Origin: Lamprocystis purpurea DSM 4197
Lineage (GTDB): Bacteria; Pseudomonadota; Gammaproteobacteria; Chromatiales; Chromatiaceae
Length of the DNA stretch: 38,386 bases
Assembly (NCBI RefSeq): GCF_000379525.1
Contig: NZ_KB902542.1
Coordinates: 1-38,386, forward strand
Direction of reading: 5' to 3'
The stretch's first letter is position 1; every line of letters begins with the position of its first letter. Of the stretch, positions 1-6,603 are shown in pieces. A program made the translations under genes and the position numbers. The notes under the pieces were generated by a model. That model did not search any database. It was not told the origin of the DNA and was given only the letters and a program-made list of their open reading frames with translations.

Positions 1-581
1 CCGACCAGGAGCGCAGCGGCATCGTGCGCGACACCGTGACCAAGAAGGCCGAATACGCTGCCGGGGGCGTGCCCGAGTATTACATCCTGCATCAGCATCC
101 CGCCCACCAGGCGTTCTACACCCGCACCGCCGCCGGGTTCTATACACCCATCGAACCACAGGCCGGGGTGATCTGCTCGCGGGTGCTGCCGGGGCTGCAA
201 TTCCGCCCGGCCGACCTGGCGCGCCGACCCGACCTGGAGGCGCTGCGTGATGATTCGGTCTATGCCGGCTTCGTCCTCCCCGGCTGGCGCGCGGATCGGG
301 AACGGGCGGAGGCTGCGGCGCGGCAAGCCGATGCCGAAGCGCGGCGGGCCGACGCCGAGGCCCAGGCCAAACGCGAGGCCGTGGACCGGGCCGCTGCCGA
401 AGCGCAGCGGGCCGACGCCGAGACGCGGCGGGCCGATGCCGAGGCCCAGGCCAAACGCGAGGCGGTGGACCGGGCCGACGCCGAGGCGCGGCGGGCCGAC
501 GCGGAGGCCCAGGCACGGCAGCGCCTGGAGCACGACCTGGCGGCTCTGCGGGCACGCTTCGAGGAGGGTCGGGTGCGGTGA
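1..581 (+). CDS. Uma2-family (DUF820) protein, C-terminal part, with coiled-coil tail
   Basis: The reading frame is open from the window edge (frame beginning at base 3), so the 5' end is missing. The first visible residues include the stretch TKKAEYAAGGVPEYYI, which matches the core of Uma2/DUF820 proteins (PD-(D/E)XK nuclease fold, K..EY...GV.EYW). The family is abundant in filamentous and purple bacteria and its physiological role is unsettled. After about residue 90 the protein becomes a charged, Ala/Arg/Glu-rich helix with a repeating RADAEAQAKREAVDRA pattern, which predicts a long coiled coil. Such tails are common on Uma2 proteins. The gene ends at a TGA followed by a gene-free, palindrome-rich stretch. 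The family call is fairly secure; nuclease activity is not shown, because the N-terminal catalytic residues are outside the window. Confidence 0.75.
   Translation, partial: DQERSGIVRDTVTKKAEYAAGGVPEYYILHQHPAHQAFYTRTAAGFYTPIEPQAGVICSRVLPGLQFRPADLARRPDLEALRDDSVYAGFVLPGWRADRERAEAAARQADAEARRADAEAQAKREAVDRAAAEAQRADAETRRADAEAQAKREAVDRADAEARRADAEAQARQRLEHDLAALRARFEEGRVR
341..508 (+). repeat. Two tandem 84-bp units encoding coiled coil
   Basis: Bases 341-424 and 425-508 are direct tandem copies, with 8 mismatches by my alignment. The 84-bp unit is 28 codons, exactly four heptads, so a change in copy number would lengthen or shorten the coiled coil of the Uma2-family protein without breaking frame or heptad register. 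Confidence 0.8.
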
Positions 582-654
582 GGGACGGGCACTGGTGGCG
601 AATTGCGCTCAAACGGGCGTATCCGCCGCACCGGCTTGGCTCAGATCCGGAATG

Positions 655-773
655 TCTCACGCCAAGGCGCCAAGACGCCAAGGTTCTTCAAGGCGCTATC
701 GAAACCGGAGGCGCTCGCGGGGTGACGGGGGTCACCGCAGGATTGCGCTCTTCTTGGCTTGCTTGGCGTGAGA
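655..773. repeat. Long imperfect inverted repeat (CACGCCAAGGCGCCAAGA type)
   Basis: The arms at 655-675 (TCTCACGCCAAGGCGCCAAG...) and 752-773 are near-perfect reverse complements. They enclose about 75 bases containing a shorter GGTGAC/GTCACC palindrome near 721-735. No gene is evident. It resembles dispersed intergenic palindromes known from many proteobacterial genomes and could form a large hairpin in RNA from the upstream gene. Confidence 0.65.
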
Positions 774-788
774 TAAGTTCTTGGCTCT

Positions 789-893
789 AGCTCCCGCGCT
801 CCAGCGGGGGAGCAGGTGCGGGCGCTCTGCGTCCAGTGCGCAGACCGGACGCGGAGCGCCCGCACGACACTCCCACGCTGGAGCGTGGGAGCG
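789..893. repeat. Nested palindromic intergenic element (CTCCCACGCTGGAGCGTGGGAG type)
   Basis: There are three levels of symmetry. A hairpin lies at 790-813 (GCTCCCGC / GCGGGGGAGC). A 17-bp stem with one mismatch lies between 818-834 and 847-863. Another hairpin lies at 870-892 (CTCCCACGC / GCGTGGGAG). The outer hairpins are also related to each other. This is typical of REP-like repeat families. The rest of the 582-1140 gap holds the other repeats listed here and no supportable gene. Confidence 0.65.
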
Positions 894-1017
894 AGCGAAC
901 GGACGGGTGATGCGGTTCGAGTACTCACCGCATCCTACGCGCTGGACCCCGCTCATCCGGCGCGCGGTCTGCCAGCGTTTCGGGGGATGTGGGGCGCGCT
1001 GGGCGGGTGACAACGGT

Positions 1018-1088
1018 GTTTGACAGTGTCATTTACACTGACAACGACACTGACAATCACACTGACAAATTGTAAGTCAGTGTCAAAC
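1018..1088. repeat. Three contiguous 12-bp repeats bracketed by 13-bp inverted repeats
   Basis: Bases 1033-1044, 1045-1056 and 1057-1068 are perfectly contiguous 12-mers of form NNACACTGACAA (TT, CG and TC at the variable positions). They are flanked by GTTTGACAGTGTC (1018-1030) and its near reverse complement GTCAGTGTCAAAC (1076-1088). The stretch is AT-richer than its surroundings. Such an arrangement could be a multi-site operator, a transposase-binding transposon end or an iteron cluster. No transposase or replication gene is adjacent. Confidence 0.75.
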
Positions 1089-1091
1089 GCG

Positions 1092-1114
1092 AACGGACCG
1101 CTGCGCGGTCCGTT
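1092..1114. other. 10-bp perfect hairpin downstream of the NACHT gene
   Basis: AACGGACCGC and GCGGTCCGTT form a perfect 10-bp stem with a 3-base loop. On the minus strand it begins 26 bases after the stop of the NACHT gene. It has no following U-tract, so it is a weak candidate for an intrinsic terminator. A hairpin just 3' of a variable region is also a known cis element of diversity-generating retroelements. A similar palindrome at 38228-38246 argues that it may simply be a dispersed repeat. Confidence 0.6.
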
Positions 1115-1140
1115 GAAGAAAGGGTTGAAAGATCAATGGG

Positions 1141-4100
1141 TCAAGGCTGACGGCGCGCGGCCAGGACGCAGCGGAACCCGGAGTCCCTGCCCCGGAACAT
1201 GGCCGCGTTCCAGTACCGGATTGTGGAGCGCAGGTACCCGGCCTCGAGCCAGAAGGCACCGCCGCGCACCACGCGCGGCGATCCGCCTTCCCGCTTGTCC
1301 TCAAAATAGAAGTCGTCGCACCACTCCCAGCAGTTGCCCGCCAAGTCCTCCAGGCCAAGCTGGGCCTGCCCCGAACGGGGGAAGAGCCCGACCGGGGAGG
1401 TGACATCGAGACCCGCCTCGGCGCTGTTGCAGATCCCGTCCTCCCACTGGCCGCCCCAGGGGTACCCGTACCCCTGGGGACCGCGGGCGGCGGCCTCCCA
1501 CTCCTGCTCCCTGGGCAGGCGTCCCCCGGCCCAGCGGCAGAAGGCGTCCGCCTCCCAGAAGGAGACGCCCACCACCGGCTGGTTGGCGGTGTTGAAGCGG
1601 CTGTCCTGCCAATATGCGGGCAGGTTCACGGACCCGGCTTCGCGCCAGGCCCAGCCCGCGGCGGACCACCAGCGGGACTCCCGGTAGCCGCCGTCCGCGA
1701 TGAACAGCCCATACTGGCTGTTGGTCACCGGGTAGCGGCCGATCCGGAAGGGCGCTGCGATCTCCCCCTGACCTTTCTGATACGCATAGTGCCCGGCCGG
1801 AACCAGGACGAACCCCCGCTTCTGCCAGGCCGGGTCGCGCGGGTCGCCGAGCCGCGGGTCGCCGACCAGCCCCAGGACCATCCCCAGCCGGAACCGGTCC
1901 TTGAGCGCAATCTCATCCGCGATGGCCTCCACGGCGAGGTCCGCGTAGCGGTCCGCGAGATCCAGCAGGTTGAGTTCCTTGCGTTTGAGCAGCTCGAGCC
2001 AGTCGGCGCAGACCACGGCGGCGACGGGGTTGGCACGAACCGCGGCGCGGTCCTGGGTGGTGAGTAGGTCGCGGGCGGCGTCCAGTGCCCATTGCTCACC
2101 GTTGCGCTCCAGCATCCGGCCGAATAGGAAGCTCAGGGTGAGCCGCCACTCGGGGACCGGGGCGCGGGCGGTGACCACGGAGGCGAACCAGTCGGGTTCG
2201 CGGCGGGTGCGGGCCAGGTGCTCGGCGGCCAGGAATTCCTGGAAGCTCAGGTGATAGAAGCCGGCCTTGCCGGTCCCGCGGGCGAGCAGCAGGCCGGAGC
2301 GGGCGAGCAGTTCGTCGCGGCGCTCAACGGCGGCGGCGGTGCCCGCCTCGGTGGCCGGATTGAGCTCGGCATAGTCGGTGAGGATGCGCTCCACCTCCTC
2401 CAGGCTGACGGCCGCCTCCGGGGTGACGCGCTGCATCTGAAGCGCGGCCCCGGTGTGCATCCCGAGCGCGATGGCGCCGAGGCGCCCGCGCACGGCGGCG
2501 CGCTCGTTGTCCGCGCCGCGGTAGCGGTTGAACAGGACGTTGTTGACCAGCTTGTCGTAGAGGTCATGACGGTCCTGAGGCAGCCGCCGGCCTTCGTTGT
2601 AGCGCACGCAAAGTGCGGTGAGCAGCATGGGGTTGCGTTTGAGCTCTTGCAGGTCCGGGCGGTCGGCGAGGTGATCGATCAGGCCGCCGGCCTTCTCCGC
2701 GCCCTGAGCGGGGTCGGCGGCGGCGTACCAGCGCTGGATGAAGAGCGGCTGGAGGTCCGCGTCCAAGGCGGCCAGCGGTGCCCCGGGCAGGGCCAGGCGC
2801 CGCAGGTCTTGCGGGCGCAGGCCGTAGGGGCGGCTGGTCAGCAGTAGACGATTGCCGGCTTGGGTCCAAGCGTCGAGTGCGTCCGCGAGTGCGGCGAGCA
2901 GACAGGCGCGCGGGTAGGTCTGCCGGTTCCCGTCACCGTGCGCGATCGGGACCTCATCGATGCCGTCCAGGATGAGCAGGCAGCGGCCGGCGTCGAGCAG
3001 GGCGGTGAAGGTCGCCGCATCCAGGCGCCCCCCGGCCCAGTCGGTGAGCCAGTGGCCCAGGGCGGTGCTCAGGGCGGTTGGGCTCAGGTGATGGTTGCCC
3101 GGTGTCAGTGGCAGTGTGGTCCAGAAGTCCCGCAGTGGGACCAGGACCGGCAGCCGGTCGCGCAGCGCCGCGGGGAAGGTCTCGCGGTAGGCGTCCGGCT
3201 CGGCGATCGGGTGGGCAGGCAAGGCGCCGCCGGCCACGACCAAGGCCAGCCAGCGGCAGAAGGTGGACTTGCCGGCACCGGGGTCGCCGGAACAAAAGAG
3301 CGACGCCTCGCCCAGACGGCTGAGCAGTTGTTCGTATTGCGGCCGATCGTCCGGCTGCCCGTCCGGTGCGGCCGGGTCGGGCGGTGTCGGCCCGACCGGG
3401 TCGCACCGGACGGGCGCTGTCGGCCCGCGCCGGGCGGGCGTGATGGCGGGAACATAGACCTGACTGAGCTGGGTGGGGTGTTGCGCCTGCGCCTCCAGAC
3501 CCAGGAGTTCGACCGATTCGTTTTTGCGGCGCAGCCAGTCGAGATAGGCGGCAGGGACCGCAGGCGCGCCGGCGACTTGGGTGGGGGTGTTCGTGGTCGG
3601 CGGCTGGTCCAGGAGAAAATCCGCCGCCCCGTCGCCGTCATGGTCGCCAGGCTGGTTCCGGTCCTCCGTCCATTTGCCATCGATCCAGGTGCGGAAGAGG
3701 ACGCGCACGCGCTTGGGGTTGGGGTGCAGTTCGAGCCACTGGAAGGCGTTGGGGTGGCCACTGCCGTGGTAGATGCAACCGGCGGCGAGTTCCAGGCAGG
3801 CGCGTTTGGGGTCCGCGGGCACCACCCGGCAGGCTGCGGGCTCACGCCGGTGACCGTGCAGCAGCAGATCGCAGTGCAGGTGGATATTCTGACGTGCCTC
3901 GTGCAGGTCGAACGCCGCCAGATACTCCAACGGGTGGTGCATCAGGGCGATGCGCCAGTCGGCCCCGTCTGCATCCTTGTGCATCACGGTCTGATGCACC
4001 TGGTAGCGTCCGAGCAGCAACCGGCCCTGATCCTGATCGGTGCAGGCCATCCAGGCGGAGTCGAGTCCGGCGACGTGCAGGCATTGGCCGTGGAGCGGGA

Positions 4101-4641
4101 TGCTGCGCTGCCACCAAGGCACGGATTGGGCTTTACCGAGCCAAACCCGGCAGAAGGCAAGATAGGCGGCGTGGCGACTGATGAGGACCTTACGCTGGGT
4201 CGCAGCACCGAGAACCGTGCCGATCTGCTTCTGATCTTGGCGAGTCAACAAGCGATCCTGAGTTGCCTCGGCAACGATGTCGATCGATTCCCAATCCACG
4301 TCATGGTTGCCCGGCACCAGCAGCAGCCGGTCCCGCGGCAGCGGTTGCGCCGAGCCCGGCGACAGGGCGGGCCAGAGCCCCTCCAACCATTCCAGGGCCG
4401 AGCACGACGACTCGCCGGGTTTGCGCTTGTGCCCCGGCTGGTATTCCCCGGCCTTGCCGGAGTAACCAAGATCCCCGGTGATGACCACCAGGTCCGGTAC
4501 CAGGCCCGCCGCGACCTCGGCGCGGATGAACTGCACCAAGTCGCGCAGTACCGGGTCCGCATCCCAGGCGCGGTCGGCGCGGAACTGAAGATCGGACAGG
4601 TGCAGCAGCCGCACGGGGCGGTCGGTCGCGGTGTCGGGCAT
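1141..4641 (-). CDS. Metallophosphoesterase-NACHT-formylglycine-fold protein (STAND-type, putative defence)
   Basis: 1166 residues in three parts. Residues 10-330 are a calcineurin-like phosphoesterase (HLSDLQF at 14-20, GDLGYSG, PGNHD, MHHP, HGHRRE). Residues about 440-820 are a NACHT NTPase, with Walker A GDPGAGKST (Lys458), Walker B LLILDGIDE (Asp559) and a winged-helix-like region after it. From about residue 975 a formylglycine-generating-enzyme/C-type-lectin fold follows (FRIGRYPVTNSQY, GGRLPREQEWEAAARG, GNCWEWCDDFY, RVVRGGAFW, GFRC). An N-terminal effector, central STAND NTPase and C-terminal sensor is the layout of bacterial NLR-like antiphage proteins. The formylglycine fold lacks the paired active-site cysteines of true sulfatase-activating enzymes, so a binding role is likelier than catalysis. 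The phosphoesterase has DxQ for DxH and GHxR for GHxH. The ATG has GGAG upstream (CTGGAGAATGAGCACCGG). The defence role is inference. Confidence 0.85.
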   Translation of the reverse strand: MPDTATDRPVRLLHLSDLQFRADRAWDADPVLRDLVQFIRAEVAAGLVPDLVVITGDLGYSGKAGEYQPGHKRKPGESSCSALEWLEGLWPALSPGSAQPLPRDRLLLVPGNHDVDWESIDIVAEATQDRLLTRQDQKQIGTVLGAATQRKVLISRHAAYLAFCRVWLGKAQSVPWWQRSIPLHGQCLHVAGLDSAWMACTDQDQGRLLLGRYQVHQTVMHKDADGADWRIALMHHPLEYLAAFDLHEARQNIHLHCDLLLHGHRREPAACRVVPADPKRACLELAAGCIYHGSGHPNAFQWLELHPNPKRVRVLFRTWIDGKWTEDRNQPGDHDGDGAADFLLDQPPTTNTPTQVAGAPAVPAAYLDWLRRKNESVELLGLEAQAQHPTQLSQVYVPAITPARRGPTAPVRCDPVGPTPPDPAAPDGQPDDRPQYEQLLSRLGEASLFCSGDPGAGKSTFCRWLALVVAGGALPAHPIAEPDAYRETFPAALRDRLPVLVPLRDFWTTLPLTPGNHHLSPTALSTALGHWLTDWAGGRLDAATFTALLDAGRCLLILDGIDEVPIAHGDGNRQTYPRACLLAALADALDAWTQAGNRLLLTSRPYGLRPQDLRRLALPGAPLAALDADLQPLFIQRWYAAADPAQGAEKAGGLIDHLADRPDLQELKRNPMLLTALCVRYNEGRRLPQDRHDLYDKLVNNVLFNRYRGADNERAAVRGRLGAIALGMHTGAALQMQRVTPEAAVSLEEVERILTDYAELNPATEAGTAAAVERRDELLARSGLLLARGTGKAGFYHLSFQEFLAAEHLARTRREPDWFASVVTARAPVPEWRLTLSFLFGRMLERNGEQWALDAARDLLTTQDRAAVRANPVAAVVCADWLELLKRKELNLLDLADRYADLAVEAIADEIALKDRFRLGMVLGLVGDPRLGDPRDPAWQKRGFVLVPAGHYAYQKGQGEIAAPFRIGRYPVTNSQYGLFIADGGYRESRWWSAAGWAWREAGSVNLPAYWQDSRFNTANQPVVGVSFWEADAFCRWAGGRLPREQEWEAAARGPQGYGYPWGGQWEDGICNSAEAGLDVTSPVGLFPRSGQAQLGLEDLAGNCWEWCDDFYFEDKREGGSPRVVRGGAFWLEAGYLRSTIRYWNAAMFRGRDSGFRCVLAARRQP

Positions 4642-4735
4642 CCGGTGCTCATTCTCCAGGTGGGGTGCGGCGAGTGTATCAGTGCCATGTGAAACGGGCT
4701 AACCAGCGGAGGGGGCCATCGCGCGGGTGACCGGA

Positions 4736-4893
4736 CTAGGGCAGTGGCAGCGGCACCTCGGTCAGGCCGCCGGGGCACCCGGGCGGGTTGCGATCGACCT
4801 GCCAGGCACCCTGGTTCCAAAGTCGGAAATGCACCCGCGCCCGCCGGGGGGGCGGAGACCGTTCAATCACTGGAAGGCATTGGCATGATGGAC
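4736..4893 (-). pseudogene. Decayed fragment of a paralogous metallophosphoesterase gene
   Basis: On the minus strand the frame from about 4840 to the TAG at 4736-4738 reads ARVHFRLWNQGAWQVDRN and continues to ...VPLPLP. It aligns with KRVRVLFRTWIDGKWTEDRN in the intact neighbour. Just upstream, in another frame, HHANAFQ followed by a stop aligns with GHPNAFQW of the same protein, and the DNA CCAATGCCTTCCAGTG matches CCAACGCCTTCCAGTG. The fragment carries a stop and a frameshift, lies between the intact gene and the TerB-like gene, and covers only the end of the phosphoesterase region. It is best read as the scar of a second, related gene that ended soon after this point. Confidence 0.7.
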
Positions 4894-4897
4894 TGCG

Positions 4898-5374
4898 CTA
4901 TACCGGGTTCTGCACCGCCCCGACGGTCTCGCCCATCACCCGATGTTTCGCGGCGATGAAGGTCTGGTGCGGCACATGGAGCAGATTCGCCACCTTGCGC
5001 ACCAGATACTCCTCATGTTTGCACAGCACCTGATCGGCATAGGCGACCTGCCACAGCAGTTCGACCAGGGCGGCCCGCTGCCGGGGGTCGAACTGGCCGT
5101 TGATGAGTGAGGTGAACTGGTGGTCGTCGGTCGCCTGCTGTCGCTCTTCCTGGGCGCAGGCAATTAATTCTTCAGCCTGTTCGGGCGACAGGCCGAAGCG
5201 TTCACGCACCGCGGCGACGATGGCCGCCTGTTCCACCGCCGTCATGGCGTCATCCATGTGCGCCATCTCCAGCAGCAGAGCGGCGGCGGCACACCGGGCG
5301 GCCGCGGCCGGGTCCTGGTCGGTGGGGTCGGTGCCCAGATGCGTGTCGAAGAAGCGTCGAATGCGGTTCAGCAT
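4898..5374 (-). CDS. TerB-family protein
   Basis: 158 residues, all-alpha. The pattern LLLEMAHMDDAMTAVEQAAI...FGLSPEQAEEL...LVELLWQVAYADQVLCKHEE is that of the TerB/tellurite-resistance family: two internally similar helical units, each with an acidic metal-binding segment (MDD.. and ADQ...HEE). TerB-like proteins are cytosolic metal-binding factors found in Ter stress modules and in phage-defence contexts, but many occur singly in proteobacteria and have no assigned function. No terC, terD or terZ gene lies nearby. The gene runs in the same direction as the NACHT gene, separated by the pseudogene fragment. Family assignment is firm; function is open. Confidence 0.85.
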   Translation of the reverse strand: MLNRIRRFFDTHLGTDPTDQDPAAAARCAAAALLLEMAHMDDAMTAVEQAAIVAAVRERFGLSPEQAEELIACAQEERQQATDDHQFTSLINGQFDPRQRAALVELLWQVAYADQVLCKHEEYLVRKVANLLHVPHQTFIAAKHRVMGETVGAVQNPV

Positions 5375-5614
5375 ATTTGGTGCACCTGAAAACAGTGGTC
5401 AGGTCGATGCGTTGCAGGCGGTTGACGGTCGTGCAGTCACGTCAGCCGGAAATTTTTGGCAGTGCTGTCGGCAGGCGGCGCGACGGCTGGTGGATGCGCC
5501 GCGCTGATCAGCCCCGCGCTTGAGGCTGGCGGCATTGCTGTCGGTTGTCAATGGGCGGAAACTCAGAGCCAGTGTTCAAGCGATTCAAGCAACCGCTATC
5601 AGCGAGAAGAAACC

Positions 5615-5809
5615 ATGGTCATTGTTGAAGCGGTCTTGAAGACCGCACTCCGTTTGCCGGTCGAAGACCGGGCGGTACTGGCCGAACGACTCCTTGAGAG
5701 CCTCGACGACCTTGACGAGCGCGCGTCCGATCCCTCCCTTGGGGAGGGCGTGAGAGCGGCGACGCACTTGAAGTCGCTGCGGTCCAAGGTCTATATTAAT
5801 CCTGTGTAA
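5615..5809 (+). pseudogene. Addiction-module antitoxin (PF09720-like), C-terminally altered
   Basis: The ATG follows GAGAAGA. The first 32 residues (VEAVLKTALRLPVEDRAVLA..LLESLDD) match the conserved N-terminus of the short 'putative addiction module component' antitoxins that pair with RelE/ParE-type toxins. The usual continuation (W..E...R..E...G) is missing. From residue 33 it reads ERASDPSLGEGVRAATHLKS..., which has no resemblance to the family, and it ends at 64 residues. No RelE/ParE gene follows; instead a VapBC-like pair starts 22 bases later. It is most likely a remnant whose C-terminus and toxin were lost, though a short functional protein cannot be excluded. Confidence 0.6.
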
Positions 5810-5830
5810 CTGTGAGACTGTGGATGCGCA

Positions 5831-6061
5831 ATGAAAAATATCACCCTATCTGTCGATGAAGAGACCTACCGTTGCGCGCGCATTGCCGCCGCCGAACGCA
5901 ACACCACGGTGAGCGCCCTGGTGCGCGATTACCTGCGCACCTTTGCCCGCGCCGCCGATGCCGACCCGGACCCGGCCGCGGCGCTCTTCGCGGCCCTGGA
6001 CTGCGCCCAGGGCTTCCGGGCGGCCGACCGGTTGACCCGCGAGGAGGCCCATGCGCGTTGA
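5831..6061 (+). CDS. Ribbon-helix-helix antitoxin (VapB-like)
   Basis: 76 residues. The N-terminus MKNITLSVDEETYRCARIAA..RNTTVSALVRDYL is a CopG/Arc-type ribbon-helix-helix DNA-binding unit (beta strand ITLSVD, then two helices). The Ala/Asp-rich C-terminal tail would wrap the partner toxin. The stop overlaps the start of the PIN-domain gene by 11 bases, the classic translational coupling of antitoxin and toxin. By family precedent it would neutralise the downstream RNase and autorepress the operon. The role is inferred from fold and context. Confidence 0.85.
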   Translation: MKNITLSVDEETYRCARIAAAERNTTVSALVRDYLRTFARAADADPDPAAALFAALDCAQGFRAADRLTREEAHAR

Positions 6062-6470
6062 TTCCTTCATCGATACCAATGTTCTGCTCTACGCGGTCTC
6101 GACCGACGCGGCCGAGGCCGCCAAGCGGACGCAGGCACGGGAGGTCCTGAGCAGACCTGGCTGGGGGCTGTCGGTGCAGGTCCTTCAGGAGTTTTACGTC
6201 AACGTGGTGCGGCCACCACGCAGTGCCATGACCCACGCCGACGCCGTGGCGGCGATCCGCCAGTTCCTCCGGCATCCGACTGTGGCATCGGATGCCGCCC
6301 TACTCCTGGATGCGCTGCGGCTGAAGGAGCGCTTCCAGATCGCCTATTGGGACGCGGCGATCATCGCTGCCGCTAGTGTTCTGGGCGCCTCGGTGCTGTA
6401 TTCGGAGGATCTGAACCATGGCCAGGACTATGACGGGGTGAAGGTGATCAATCCCTTCCTGGCGCACTGA
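6051..6470 (+). CDS. PIN-domain toxin (VapC-like RNase)
   Basis: 139 residues. The N-terminal FIDTNVLLYA carries the first PIN acidic residue (Asp8). The motifs SVQVLQEFYVNV (conserved Glu), YWDAAIIAAA (Asp) and LYSEDLNHGQ (Glu/Asp) complete the Mg2+-binding set of a VapC-type endoribonuclease. It starts inside the end of the antitoxin gene. VapC toxins cleave tRNA or rRNA when freed from antitoxin. All active-site acids appear intact, so the pair is probably functional. Confidence 0.88.
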   Translation: MRVDSFIDTNVLLYAVSTDAAEAAKRTQAREVLSRPGWGLSVQVLQEFYVNVVRPPRSAMTHADAVAAIRQFLRHPTVASDAALLLDALRLKERFQIAYWDAAIIAAASVLGASVLYSEDLNHGQDYDGVKVINPFLAH

Positions 6471-6603
6471 GGTGGTCCGACGCGTCCGCCTCGTGTCCAC
6501 CTGGCGCCGGAACTCAAGGGCTCGTCACGCACCCTGCTGTGCCGGCGATCCCGATTCGGCGTAGGCGATGTGCCGCGAGTGGCTGTCGTCCGGATGGGAT
6601 GGC

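Noticed and set aside
1092-1114. Strong intrinsic terminator for the NACHT gene
   Set aside because: The stem is perfect but no U-tract follows on the minus strand; kept only as a hairpin of uncertain role.
2860-4692. A 610-codon open frame on the plus strand opposite the NACHT gene
   Set aside because: It is antisense to strongly conserved NACHT and phosphoesterase motifs, has no family resemblance, and reflects GC-rich codon bias in the antisense frame.
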